NCBI GenBank assembly: GCA_026387895.1
Contig: JAPLKT010000152.1
Coordinates: 19,773-81,519, forward strand
Reading direction: 5' to 3'
Length of the DNA stretch: 61,747 bases
Source: Gemmatimonadota bacterium
Lineage (GTDB): Bacteria; Gemmatimonadota; Gemmatimonadetes; Gemmatimonadales; Gemmatimonadaceae
Shown: piece by piece, positions 37,084 through 45,744 of the stretch
Numbering within the stretch: the first letter of the stretch is position 1
Layout: the number at the start of each line of letters is the position of its first letter
Made by a program: the position numbers and the translations under genes
Notes under the pieces: model-generated
What the model was told of the DNA's origin: nothing
The model's input: the letters and a program-made list of their open reading frames with translations, nothing else
Database searches by the model: none

Positions 37084-37138
37084 GCGCTGACGCGAGCGCT
37101 GACGCGAGCGCTGACGCGAGCGCTGACGAGAGCGCTGT
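37084..37138. repeat. Tandem repeat, 12-bp unit, 4.5 copies
   Basis: Copies of gcgctgacgcga at 37084-37095, 37096-37107 and 37108-37119 are perfect; 37120-37131 has one change and a partial fifth follows. It fills the gap between the convergent DUF5916 and M42 peptidase genes and ends two bases before the M42 stop. Confidence 0.9.
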
Positions 37139-37140
37139 GA

Positions 37141-39150
37141 CTACGGCGCGATAGCAAGCGCAGCGATCAGACGGATGAGCGCATCTACGTCGCGCAGGTC
37201 GAGCACTTCGCCCGGGGTGTGGGAGTAACGCCCGGGCCAGCTAATGCCGAGGTTGGGTGCGCCGTAGGCGCCGACGGCAGAACCGTCTGTGCTTCCATGC
37301 GTCGTCCCAACTTGGAGCGGAATGTTGTTGGCCTTCGCGACGCGCATCACGCGATCGCGTTCGGCGCGGGGCGCAATGGATCCATCGTCTAGCCCGCGAA
37401 GCACGGCTCCCTTTCCGAGCGGTGCGTAGGCGAAGGTCGGCACTTCCAACGGCGTGTCGCTCGAGACGAAGGTGTCGATGGCGTATACACGCCGGAGTCC
37501 AGCGCCGCTCCGCGCTGCGAAAGCGCGCGCACCGAGGAGCCCCCCTTCTTCACCGGTGGTCCAGACGAGGATCACTTTGTGATTGAGTTTCGCGGGGTCG
37601 ATCTTCTGGGCCGCCATGACCAGCGCGGTTGAACCCGTGCGGTCGTCGGAGGAACGCCCTGTGACTCGCGTCCCGGCAAGGCGTGCCGCGCGCTTGAGCC
37701 CGAGCACGGCAGCGCCGCTCTTTACGCCGCGGGCGGCTAAGCCTGCGCCGTCGAGTCCAAACCAGGCCAGGAGTCGGGGCGGCGCTTTGCCACGTGCGGT
37801 TTCGCGCGGTACGAAGACCCCGCGGAGCGCTTCGTTGGTGTTGCCGGTCGCATCGGGATCGAACACCAGCATCGCCGGCTGCCCTTCCCAGGCGGAAGAA
37901 ATGACTCCGCCCTTTTTGGTCAGCGTCACATGGCCATCGGGCAGGATGCTGTCGACTTCGAAGGAGACTTCGTCGGTGTGCGCCACGAATGCCACCGAGT
38001 CTTTGTCTGGCCCGACCGCGACAATCAGGTTGCCGGCTGAGTCGACGACCGCGCGATCTGCCGCCCACTTGGGGAGCGAGGCGCGGATCGCGTTTCGGAC
38101 GCGCCACTCGTGGCCTGGGACGCCCGGGAGGTCGAGGAGTGTGGTGACAAGCTTCTCGGTGGCCTCGTAGGCATCGGTACGGGGTACGCGGACCGGCGGC
38201 GGCACGGCCGCTGGGGCGATCCACGCGACGTCCGCGGCCAGGGTGACCCCCGCCGCCTGGGCAACGCTCTGGAGCAGCGCCCGGGCGTCCGCGCCGCTCA
38301 CCGACTCCACGAGCGAGCCGGTGTAGCGCGACTTGGGCACAATCACCTTAGCCTGTGCGACCGTGGTGCGGGTGCTCACGTCGATGATTGAAAGCTCGTT
38401 TACCGGGCCGACCCGACGCAGCGCGCCGGTCAGGCCGTTCCAGCCGAACACATGTTGGGTAGAGATGATGAAAATGGTCTCTCCCGTTCCAACCGTCCCT
38501 TGGGCGGCCGTCGCAACCGCGGCGCAGCCCGCACGGGTTGCCGCGCCGGGGCCAGAGGCAAAGGACGCCCAAGTCCAGGGCGCGCGGTCAGGAATGACGG
38601 GGTCGAGCAGGGCGATCCCCAGCTTCTCGACTTCGGCGCGCGACGACGCCCCGACGTCCACCCAAAGCTGATCAACACCGACAATTGTGGTGTCGGCGCG
38701 GTGTTGGCGAGTAAAGTGGCCGTTCGCGATTGCCACAACGCCATTGACGGGCTTCCCGGCGGTATGGATCTGGACCCGCGTGGCCTCCAGGAACTGATCC
38801 GCCAGCGGATGCTGGAGCGTCGTTCCAGACCGGTGGAGCCGCAGGTAGCCCTGGTCCGTGATCTGGCTGACGACGTAGGCGGTGACGTCCAAGCCACAGG
38901 CTACCACGCGGCGGGGTGTTCCCTGCCCCACGCGCTTGATCCAGTTCCCGGACTGATCGCGGGTCCAGCCGGCGAGCAACTGACCGAGGGAGGGAGTCGC
39001 GAGATCTTCGGCGCCCGGCGCGGCCGAGAGCGAGATCCAGCGGGAAAGGGCGTCGGCCGTGCGCGCGTCATCGGCCGACTGGGCGCGGATGACCGAGGGG
39101 AGGCCGACGAGGGCGAGGAGCGGGAGGAGAGCGCGGAAGGAGGGTCGCAT
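37141..39150 (-). CDS. Secreted M42-type metallopeptidase with two M42-like modules
   Basis: A 669-residue protein with a signal peptide (RALLPLLALVGLPSVIRAQ). The C-terminal half is a complete M42 (glutamyl aminopeptidase/TET-like) domain: first His in FVAHTDEVSFEV (about residue 388), Asp in SSDDRTGS (about 500), Glu pair in TTGEEGG (about 533), and the last His in SHTPGEV. The N-terminal half also reads as M42 sequence, but degenerate: VACGLDVTAYVVSQI (about 82-96) replaces the AHxDEVG motif, with Gly for the zinc His, and VDQLWVDVGASSRAEVEKLGI matches the M42 IDIGA segment, while no second Glu pair is present. So an inactive module precedes an active one. It converges with DUF5916 across a tandem repeat. 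Confidence 0.85.
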   Translation of the reverse strand: MRPSFRALLPLLALVGLPSVIRAQSADDARTADALSRWISLSAAPGAEDLATPSLGQLLAGWTRDQSGNWIKRVGQGTPRRVVACGLDVTAYVVSQITDQGYLRLHRSGTTLQHPLADQFLEATRVQIHTAGKPVNGVVAIANGHFTRQHRADTTIVGVDQLWVDVGASSRAEVEKLGIALLDPVIPDRAPWTWASFASGPGAATRAGCAAVATAAQGTVGTGETIFIISTQHVFGWNGLTGALRRVGPVNELSIIDVSTRTTVAQAKVIVPKSRYTGSLVESVSGADARALLQSVAQAAGVTLAADVAWIAPAAVPPPVRVPRTDAYEATEKLVTTLLDLPGVPGHEWRVRNAIRASLPKWAADRAVVDSAGNLIVAVGPDKDSVAFVAHTDEVSFEVDSILPDGHVTLTKKGGVISSAWEGQPAMLVFDPDATGNTNEALRGVFVPRETARGKAPPRLLAWFGLDGAGLAARGVKSGAAVLGLKRAARLAGTRVTGRSSDDRTGSTALVMAAQKIDPAKLNHKVILVWTTGEEGGLLGARAFAARSGAGLRRVYAIDTFVSSDTPLEVPTFAYAPLGKGAVLRGLDDGSIAPRAERDRVMRVAKANNIPLQVGTTHGSTDGSAVGAYGAPNLGISWPGRYSHTPGEVLDLRDVDALIRLIAALAIAP

Positions 39151-39279
39151 GAAGAGATGTTATCAGCCGCCGCACGCCGTGGCAACGAGGCGACCCTTCG
39201 CGCCGGGCGTTATGTTCTTGGGCACGCCTCAAGTCCCGGACCATCCCCGCCGGATGGGAGCTCCCGAACCGACGCAACC

Positions 39280-39573
39280 GTGTACGCGATCGCCATCATC
39301 AGATATCGTCGCCCTCTCGAAGACATCCTTGCCGGCCAGGACGAGCACCGCGCGTATCTGCGGGGGCTGCACGAGGCCGGCACGTTGCTCGCGGCTGGGC
39401 CCATGGATCCGCGCTCGGGCGGCATGCTATTGCTGCGGGTGAGCGACACCGATGCGGCCGCGGCGCTCAACCGCGTACGCGACGGTGATCCGTTCACGGT
39501 GCACGGACTGGCCCAATACGAGCTCGTCCAGTGGAAGCCCGTGATGGGCCTTGAGGCGCTCGACCGGCTGTGA
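39280..39573 (+). CDS. YciI-like protein
   Basis: A 97-residue YciI-fold (dimeric alpha/beta barrel) protein: VYAIAIIRYRRPLEDI, HRAYLRGLHEAGTLLAAGPMDPRSGGMLLL and the C-terminal DPFTVHGLAQYELVQWKPV all match the family. GTG at 39280 is chosen because YciI proteins begin right at this strand; the frame is open far upstream inside the antisense of the M42 gene. A good ribosome-binding site is not seen. YciI proteins are of unclear function. The stop overlaps the GT2 start (GTGA), so the two are coupled. Confidence 0.8.
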   Translation: MYAIAIIRYRRPLEDILAGQDEHRAYLRGLHEAGTLLAAGPMDPRSGGMLLLRVSDTDAAAALNRVRDGDPFTVHGLAQYELVQWKPVMGLEALDRL

Positions 39574-40505
39574 CCCAGAAGCTCGTCACGATCGTCACCG
39601 GCTGCTACAACGAGGTGGAGAACGTCCGCCCGTTGTACGAGGCGCTGCAGGCCATCTTCACGACGCGCCCGCAGTACCGCTTTGAAATTCTTTATATCGA
39701 CAACGCAAGCCAAGACGGGACGCAGCACATCTTGCGTGCGATTGCTGCCGAGGATTCAAGCGTCAAGGTGATTCTGAATGCCCGGAATTTCGGGCATATC
39801 CGCTCGCCGATGCACGGCTTGATGGAAGCGCGCGGCGATGCGCTGATTATCATGGCGAGCGACTTTCAGGATCCGCCGGAGATGATCACCCAGTTCCTCG
39901 ACCAGTGGGAGGCGGGGCACAAGGTCGTGATGGGGGTGAAGGAAAAGAGCGAGGAGTCCTGGCTCTTCTACCAGCTCCGCGAGCAGTACTACCGGATGCT
40001 CGCCCGCATGTCCGACGTCAAGCTGGTGAACCAGACGACCGGATTCGGCCTGTACGACCGCGTAGTGGTCGAGGCGATCCGCAAAATCGACGATCCGTAT
40101 CCGTATTTTCGTGGCCTCATTGCCGACGTCGGCTTCGAGCCAGCGCGGGTTCCCTTCACGCAGCCTCGGCGCGCGCGCGGGATTTCGTCGCAGAACTGGT
40201 ATTCGCTGTATGACATTGCCTTTCTCGGCATCGTGAACCACTCCAAAATTCCGTTGCGGATCGCAACAATTCTTGGCTTTTGCCTCGCCTGCCTCAGCAT
40301 GCTGACTGCGACCGGCTACCTGATTTATAAGTTGCTGTACTGGGACTCCTTCTCGGTCGGCGTAGCGCCGGTGCTGATTGGGTTTTTCCTGTTGTCGTCG
40401 GTGCAGTTGGTGTTCATTGGAATCGTTGGCGAGTACATCGGGTCGATTTGGACGCAGGTGCGTCATCACCCCTACGTGACTGAGAAAGAGCGGATCAACT
40501 TCTGA
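39570..40505 (+). CDS. Polyprenyl-phosphate-type glycosyltransferase, family 2 (GtrB/ArnC-like)
   Basis: A 311-residue inner-membrane glycosyltransferase that probably moves a sugar from a nucleotide donor onto polyprenyl phosphate. GT2 domain: VTGCYNEVENVRPLYEAL, IDNASQDGT, and SDFQDPPEMI as the metal-binding region, RNFGHIRSPMHGL, then two C-terminal membrane segments (ATILGFCLACLSMLTATGYLIY and APVLIGFFLLSSVQLVFIGIVGEYIG), as in GtrB and ArnC. GTG start overlaps the YciI stop. It would supply lipid-linked sugar to the GT-C proteins encoded at 50-56 kb; that link is inference. Confidence 0.9.
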   Translation: MTQKLVTIVTGCYNEVENVRPLYEALQAIFTTRPQYRFEILYIDNASQDGTQHILRAIAAEDSSVKVILNARNFGHIRSPMHGLMEARGDALIIMASDFQDPPEMITQFLDQWEAGHKVVMGVKEKSEESWLFYQLREQYYRMLARMSDVKLVNQTTGFGLYDRVVVEAIRKIDDPYPYFRGLIADVGFEPARVPFTQPRRARGISSQNWYSLYDIAFLGIVNHSKIPLRIATILGFCLACLSMLTATGYLIYKLLYWDSFSVGVAPVLIGFFLLSSVQLVFIGIVGEYIGSIWTQVRHHPYVTEKERINF

Positions 40506-41848
40506 GCCCCATCGGCGCGCTGGTCCAGAGTCTTCGAGACCCACGGGTTCGAGGGGCGGTACTCAGTCGAGCGATCAGCCTCGGCGGTGCGCCTATCACG
40601 TTGTGGCTCGTGGCGTCGCAGCTCCGCACCGCTGATCAGGGGCTCTACTTTACCCTCTTTGGTGTCGTGATGTTGGCCCAGTTCATGGAGATGGGGCCAG
40701 CGACCATTGTGGTGCAGTTTGCGAGCCACGAGGCGGAGCCTCTGCAGTGGTCAGCGGGAGGACAGCTGACCGGTGGCGTCACTGCTCGCACGGCAATCAG
40801 CGTGCTATTGCATACAGCGCTGCGTTGGCATGCGCGCCTCGCGCTGATGCTGGTCGCAATCGTAGGGGTAGGCGGTGCGTTCGTGTATGCGCCCCGTCAG
40901 GCGTCGATGGCATTCCTCGTACTTTGGTTCTCGACGACTCTGCTGGTTGCCGTGTATATCATGATTGTGCCGTTTCTCGCGATTTGCGAGGGGACGGGGG
41001 CGCAAGTTCCGCTGCAGAGTATGCGAGCCGTGCAAGCCGCTGGTGTTCTGCTTGCTCTCTGGTCGGGGCTGCTGCAGCGGAATGCGTTGCTCGCGTGCTG
41101 GCTCGCCGCGTTTGTACAAGTTGGCATCGCGGGGAGTTGGTTGGTGTTGACGCGCCGCGGACTGCTGCGTGCACCAACGACGCTTCCGTCGAAGCTCGCC
41201 GGCACCGACGGCTCAACGCTCGGCGGAAAACTGGACGGCGAGCAGCGTCGGAGTGCGCAGCTTTGGTTCGCGCTCCACTTTTCCTCGCAGTTGATTGCAC
41301 CCGTGCTTCTCTTGGCACAGGGAGGCGATCAAGCGGGGCGCTTTGGTCTCACGTTGGCAATGACCGTGGCGCCGGCTTGGCTGGCCACGGCGTGGCTGCA
41401 TGCACGACTACCCGGATTCGGCGCTCTCGTGGCCACGCAGCGTCTGCTCGAGTTTGACCGCGCAGCGAAGCAGGCGGTGGGACAAACGCTCCTCGTGTTC
41501 TGCGGGGCAGCAGTTGCGGTCCTGTTACTGCCGGTTGCGCTGTTGCGCTGGCTCCCCGTGCTCGGGGTTCGCGTACTTCCACTCCCCGCGATTGGCGCGA
41601 TGCTCGGCGGCGCGCTTGCGCTGTTGCTCTTACAGGCAATGTCGGCGTGGGCGCGGTCGTTCCGTGACGAAGCCATGCGGACGCCGGTGGTGCTCACCTG
41701 CGCAGCGATGGCGTTCGGCGGGATCGGGGCCGGCGTGGTCGGTGGAGCGAGCGCTGCGGCCGTTGGCTATGGCGTGGCCGGATTGCTCGGACTCATCCCC
41801 ACACTGATGGTGTTCTCCCGCCACCGCGTGAAGCTGCTGCGGGAGTGA
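40502..41848 (+). CDS. Flippase-like polytopic membrane protein (probable CTG start)
   Basis: A membrane protein with about 12 hydrophobic segments and the opening LSRAISLGGAPITLWLVASQL, like oligosaccharide flippases of the Wzx/MATE group, although the sequence is weakly conserved. No ATG, GTG or TTG starts the frame before TTG at 40601, which would cut into the first membrane segment. CTG at 40502 overlaps the GT2 stop by four bases (CTGA), the same geometry as the neighbouring GTGA and ATGA junctions, with AAAGAG 11 bases upstream; it gives 448 residues. An in-frame stop at 40481-40483 bounds any earlier start. It converges with the ThDP enzyme gene 14 bases later. A role in moving lipid-linked glycans is inferred from context. 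Confidence 0.6.
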   Translation: MSPIGALVQSLRDPRVRGAVLSRAISLGGAPITLWLVASQLRTADQGLYFTLFGVVMLAQFMEMGPATIVVQFASHEAEPLQWSAGGQLTGGVTARTAISVLLHTALRWHARLALMLVAIVGVGGAFVYAPRQASMAFLVLWFSTTLLVAVYIMIVPFLAICEGTGAQVPLQSMRAVQAAGVLLALWSGLLQRNALLACWLAAFVQVGIAGSWLVLTRRGLLRAPTTLPSKLAGTDGSTLGGKLDGEQRRSAQLWFALHFSSQLIAPVLLLAQGGDQAGRFGLTLAMTVAPAWLATAWLHARLPGFGALVATQRLLEFDRAAKQAVGQTLLVFCGAAVAVLLLPVALLRWLPVLGVRVLPLPAIGAMLGGALALLLLQAMSAWARSFRDEAMRTPVVLTCAAMAFGGIGAGVVGGASAAAVGYGVAGLLGLIPTLMVFSRHRVKLLRE

Positions 41849-41862
41849 TCGCAGCGCCGAGC

Positions 41863-43677
41863 TCAGTCTTCGGGCCAGGGGGGCACGAGGAGGTTCCGCG
41901 CAAACTCGTCGCGATCTAGGAAGGGGGCCATATCTTCGAGTGGCGCCGACACCATCCGACCGTCGGGTAGGGCACGTGAACTCAGCTTAGGCTCGAACGT
42001 CTGTTCAGGGTCGAGCACGAGTTCACACACGCAGGGCCCTTCCATGTCGAGCGCTTCCCGGATTCGCTGCTCGAAGGCAGCTCCCGACGCGCGCACATAT
42101 GGCAAGCCGTACGCCGGTGCCAAACGCGACAGATCTGGAAACGAGATCCCGCTCGATGCATCGGCGCCAATCAAGCGCTTGAAGAACCCACCCTGCGACA
42201 TGCGCATGGAGAGATAACCGCCGTTGTTGAGCACGAACAGCTTTAGCGGAAGACGGTGATGTGCCACGGTCTGCAGCTCCTGGATATTCAGCTGCACGCT
42301 GCCGTCGCCGGCAAGACAGATCACACGCTTCCCGCCACGCGCCACCGCCGCGCCAATCGCCGCCGGCAGGTCATAGCCCATCGAGGCGCTCCCGCTGTTC
42401 GTGAAGACCCGCTGCGTGCCGCGGATGGTCGCAACTTGGTTGGTGATGACGCAGGCCGAGCCATCACCACAGGCGACCACGTCGTCGTCGGCAAGCTGCA
42501 CGAAAAGTCGGTCCAACGCATGGTAGGGATTCACGAGCTCGCCCTGCGTCGTCCGGTGCCGCGGCTGCACGACTGAATACTTGGCGACTCGCTGGCGCAC
42601 CCACTCGACCCAGGCGGTGTGTCGGTCAGACAGCATCCCGCGCTCGACGATTGCGGCCTGCATTGACTCGAGGAACTCCCGGGCATCACCATGCACCGCA
42701 AGGTGCGGACGCACAGTGGGTTTACGGAGTTCGGCCTCGTCGGCATCCACTTGTGCGATCCATGCATGTCGCGCGAACGACTTCCAGTTGTAGCTCACCT
42801 GACGGATGTTCAGCCGTGACCCGATGACCAGCAGCACATCGCTATTCTGCACGGTGAAGTTCCCAGCGCGATCTCCTACCGATCCGGGCCGTCCACCGTA
42901 CAATGGAAAATCTCCGGGCACGGCGTCAATCGCGGTCCAGCCGGTCACGACCGGAACGCCGAGGGCACGCACAACGTCAAGGAGCAGTGCCGACGCTGAC
43001 GCGAGTCGCACGCCGGAGCCGACCATCACCACCGGCCGTTCTGCCGCGGCAATGCGATCGAGGATCGTGGCCACATCGCTCTGCCGGACGGCGGGAGTCT
43101 GACTCGCGGCGTCCTCGCGTGGATCGTAGCCGCGCAGAGTGGCGGCGTCGACCAGACTCGCCTGCACGTCAATGGGGACGTCGATCCACACCGGCCCCGG
43201 ACGCCCACTCGTTGCAAGGTGCAGCGCCCGCTCAATCACATAGCGGGCATCGGCCGGATTGTCGAGCGAGACGGCATACTTGGTAACGCCGCGCGCCATG
43301 GCGAGGACATCTGCCTCCTGGTCACCGAGCTGCCGGAGTCCGGAGCCTGGGAAATTCGCAGCGACCGTCTCACGCTTGACCTGCCCGGAGATGACGAGCA
43401 TCGGGATAGAATCCGTCCACGCGCCGAACACGCCGTTGAGCGCGTTGATGCCTCCCGGGCCGGTGGTGACGTTCACGAGCGCAGGCCGACCCGTCACGCG
43501 GGCCCATCCTTCAGCGGCCATCGCCGCGCTCTGCTCGTGATGCATGCACAACCAGGACAGCCCGGGGGTGTAGCCGACGGCGTCGTTGAGGAACATCGCC
43601 CCGCCGCCGGTGACGAGAAACGCCTGCTCGACGCCAAGTGCGACCGCCCGCTGGACGAGATACTCTGCGACGCGCAC
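41863..43677 (-). CDS. ThDP-dependent acetolactate-synthase-like enzyme (YerE-like, glycan locus)
   Basis: A 604-residue thiamine diphosphate enzyme: N-terminal domain with the catalytic Glu in MHHEQSAAMAAEGWAR, GPGGINALNGVFGAW, a central domain, and the ThDP/metal-binding motif GDGSVQLNIQELQTVAHHRLPLKLFVLNNGGYLSM. It lies at the end of an rfbFGH operon with no small regulatory subunit or other branched-chain amino acid gene, so it is probably not for valine or isoleucine synthesis. In yersiniose synthesis the homologous YerE adds a two-carbon unit to CDP-3,6-dideoxy-4-ketohexose; a similar branching step is the best guess. GTG start overlaps the NeuB-like stop by one base. Confidence 0.83.
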   Translation of the reverse strand: MRVAEYLVQRAVALGVEQAFLVTGGGAMFLNDAVGYTPGLSWLCMHHEQSAAMAAEGWARVTGRPALVNVTTGPGGINALNGVFGAWTDSIPMLVISGQVKRETVAANFPGSGLRQLGDQEADVLAMARGVTKYAVSLDNPADARYVIERALHLATSGRPGPVWIDVPIDVQASLVDAATLRGYDPREDAASQTPAVRQSDVATILDRIAAAERPVVMVGSGVRLASASALLLDVVRALGVPVVTGWTAIDAVPGDFPLYGGRPGSVGDRAGNFTVQNSDVLLVIGSRLNIRQVSYNWKSFARHAWIAQVDADEAELRKPTVRPHLAVHGDAREFLESMQAAIVERGMLSDRHTAWVEWVRQRVAKYSVVQPRHRTTQGELVNPYHALDRLFVQLADDDVVACGDGSACVITNQVATIRGTQRVFTNSGSASMGYDLPAAIGAAVARGGKRVICLAGDGSVQLNIQELQTVAHHRLPLKLFVLNNGGYLSMRMSQGGFFKRLIGADASSGISFPDLSRLAPAYGLPYVRASGAAFEQRIREALDMEGPCVCELVLDPEQTFEPKLSSRALPDGRMVSAPLEDMAPFLDRDEFARNLLVPPWPED

Positions 43678-44768
43678 TACAACCCGCGGTTCAAGATCTG
43701 GCGCCGCATATTCTCGTTCTTCCCGTAGGGCGAGTCGATGTCATCGACGGTGATTGCGGCGTCCTTGGCACACGACTTCAGCATGCGGTGACCGAACTTG
43801 CCGAGCATCAGCTCGCGTGTGGAGAGCTGTCCCTTCTGGAGCGGGATGGCCATGTAGATGTCGCTCTCGGTCATGAGCTCGCCCACCGCGATATCGCGGG
43901 CCGCGTACACGCCGCGAATGTACGAATCGAGATAAGCTGTTTCGCGGTCAAGCGGTACCAGACGCGAGGTCTGCGCGTTGCCGCAGAACTCCCGTGCGCG
44001 CTGGTACGCCTTGAACCAGCTGTCCACCTGCTCTGGCAGCGACGAATATTGCGCCACCGCGACGCCGTCCGCGTCAATGTCGATGTGCCGTTCGAAGGTG
44101 CGGGCGCCTTTTCCATAGGCGATGTGCATCGACGTGCTCCAATCGTGATACTCGTGGCACGAGTATCCGATGGTGTGTCCCTGATACCGGTGGCGCAAGA
44201 AGTCGATCTGATGGAGCTGTGCTTCCGAGTCCTCGTGCGGATACGCGGCCACACAGTGGTTGATCGCCAGCGGGATGTTACGTCGCTCGAAGAACGTGAC
44301 GAGGTCGTCCATATCCTTGAGCGGGGTGCCGCCGAACGAAACGAGGACAGGCTTTCGCGTGGCCGCAATCCGCTCAATGAGAAGCCAGTCGTTGCTATCC
44401 GCACTCGCGATCTTAATGATCGGGAGCTCGAATTCCACGCACAGGTCCACGGAGCGCTCGTCGAACGGTGTCGCCATCGGGATACACCCGCTCTTCCGAA
44501 TATGCTCAACGATCTCGCGGTACTCGGCGTTCGTGAGCTTGGTCTCGAGCACGCGGCGCACATAGCGGATGTCCGTGCGATCGCGGAAGTCTGGATGCAC
44601 GAACCGCTCGGCATCACGAAACTGCAGCTTGATTGCCGCACGCACGCCGTTGAATCGCACCACACGCGAATGGGCGCGCACGATCGCCAGAGCGCGGTCG
44701 AGGCTCCCGAGGTGGTTGTTCGTCATCTCGAGGACGAAGAGATCCTCGAACGGGTCGTGGTTAATCAT
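43677..44768 (-). CDS. NeuB-fold synthase (N-acetylneuraminate synthase family) with SAF domain
   Basis: A 363-residue enzyme of the NeuB/PseI/LegI family, which joins phosphoenolpyruvate to an aldose to lengthen it by three carbons. Motifs: EMTNNHLGS near residue 14 (ExxxNHxG), IKLQF with the conserved Lys, and the two metal His in GYSCHEYHD and FERHIDID. A C-terminal SAF (antifreeze-like) domain follows: RGVYAARDIAVGELMTESDI. There the usual RPGxG motif is replaced by IPLQKGQLSTREL, so this is a distinct subfamily. No NeuA or NeuC gene is near, so ordinary sialic acid synthesis is unlikely. 43 bases separate it from the FkbM gene upstream. Confidence 0.82.
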   Translation of the reverse strand: MINHDPFEDLFVLEMTNNHLGSLDRALAIVRAHSRVVRFNGVRAAIKLQFRDAERFVHPDFRDRTDIRYVRRVLETKLTNAEYREIVEHIRKSGCIPMATPFDERSVDLCVEFELPIIKIASADSNDWLLIERIAATRKPVLVSFGGTPLKDMDDLVTFFERRNIPLAINHCVAAYPHEDSEAQLHQIDFLRHRYQGHTIGYSCHEYHDWSTSMHIAYGKGARTFERHIDIDADGVAVAQYSSLPEQVDSWFKAYQRAREFCGNAQTSRLVPLDRETAYLDSYIRGVYAARDIAVGELMTESDIYMAIPLQKGQLSTRELMLGKFGHRMLKSCAKDAAITVDDIDSPYGKNENMRRQILNRGL

Positions 44769-44811
44769 CAGGATGCCTTAATGGATGGCTGAAAGATATC
44801 ACGGAACGAGT

Positions 44812-45744
44812 TCACGATGGGGTGGCAGGGCGCGCCGTCGTGAGACGCATCCCCTGCACACGTGTGGTGCGCGCGTCATATCCGCACTCTCGCAGCAGTT
44901 GCTCGACGGTGCCGTCCGTGAAACGTCCACCCACGCGGTGCTGCGTGTCGATCACGAGCGTCGGCCGATGCTGCCGGAGCCAAGGACGTGCCTGCTCAAT
45001 GATCTCGATTTCGGCCCCTTCGACATCCATCTTGATGTAGCGCGGGACCCCCCCGGCCATCGCCGCCGCCGCCTCAAGTGTCAGCGTACGGACATCGATT
45101 GTCCGAGCCAATCCGGCTCGCTCGACGATGTCCGTAAACGCGGCTCCCAGACTCGCCTCGGCGTTGAATCTCCGGGTACCGCTAGAACCGGCAATCGCTT
45201 CGGGATGGACGTGCACCCGCGTGAGCTGGTGCTGGCGCACGTTGCGCTCTAACATCTCGCGATTGCCGGGATCGGGTTCGAACGCGTGGACCCTCCCCGT
45301 GGGACCGACGGCTCGCGCCAGCAACCAGGTGGCAAGCCCCGAGTTCGCACCGAGGTCGAAGACGAGGTCGCCGGTCGCGGGCACGACGTCTGAGAGGAAC
45401 GCGTCGAGGATCGCGATGCTCTCAGTCGGCCCAGCGAGCCAGAACGGGATCCCCAGCGCTGGTACCGTGTGATTGCGCGGGACCGAATAGTCACGGACAG
45501 CCGCGTCGCCCAAACTGCCGACCGCATGGAAGTAGCTGTCGAAGTGGTGTGCGATCTCGGGCGCGAATTGCAGGTGCGCGTCGGACAAGACGACGGTCCG
45601 CCCGTCGCGGTGCACGCTCACGCTTCCCGATGCGAACGAGAGCGTGCCTCCCTGCTCGCGCACCTTCCGTTCGACGAGCCACAGCGCGAGTCGCCGGACC
45701 AGCGGCCGCATCATGGGCGCTCGTCCTAGTAGCCGCGCAATCAT
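44812..45744 (-). CDS. FkbM-family SAM-dependent methyltransferase
   Basis: The ATG at 45744 overlaps the upstream SDR stop (ATGA) and gives 310 residues; the frame is open further upstream inside that gene. SAM-binding motif LVFDLGANSGLATWLLARAVGPTG, acidic end of strand 2 (VHAFEPDPGNREML), and the FkbM signature PRYIKMDVEGAEIEIIEQA. Family members O-methylate sugars or other hydroxyls; in this operon a sugar hydroxyl is the likely target. A region of about 90 residues precedes the methyltransferase fold. Confidence 0.87.
   Translation of the reverse strand: MIARLLGRAPMMRPLVRRLALWLVERKVREQGGTLSFASGSVSVHRDGRTVVLSDAHLQFAPEIAHHFDSYFHAVGSLGDAAVRDYSVPRNHTVPALGIPFWLAGPTESIAILDAFLSDVVPATGDLVFDLGANSGLATWLLARAVGPTGRVHAFEPDPGNREMLERNVRQHQLTRVHVHPEAIAGSSGTRRFNAEASLGAAFTDIVERAGLARTIDVRTLTLEAAAAMAGGVPRYIKMDVEGAEIEIIEQARPWLRQHRPTLVIDTQHRVGGRFTDGTVEQLLRECGYDARTTRVQGMRLTTARPATPS

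Noticed and set aside
41863-43677. Acetolactate synthase for branched-chain amino acids
   Set aside because: No ilvN, ilvC or ilvD nearby; the gene is embedded in and coupled to a CDP-sugar operon.
43677-44768. Sialic acid or other nonulosonate pathway
   Set aside because: No NeuA/NeuC, PseB/C or LegF-type genes are present and the SAF motif differs; only the NeuB fold can be supported.
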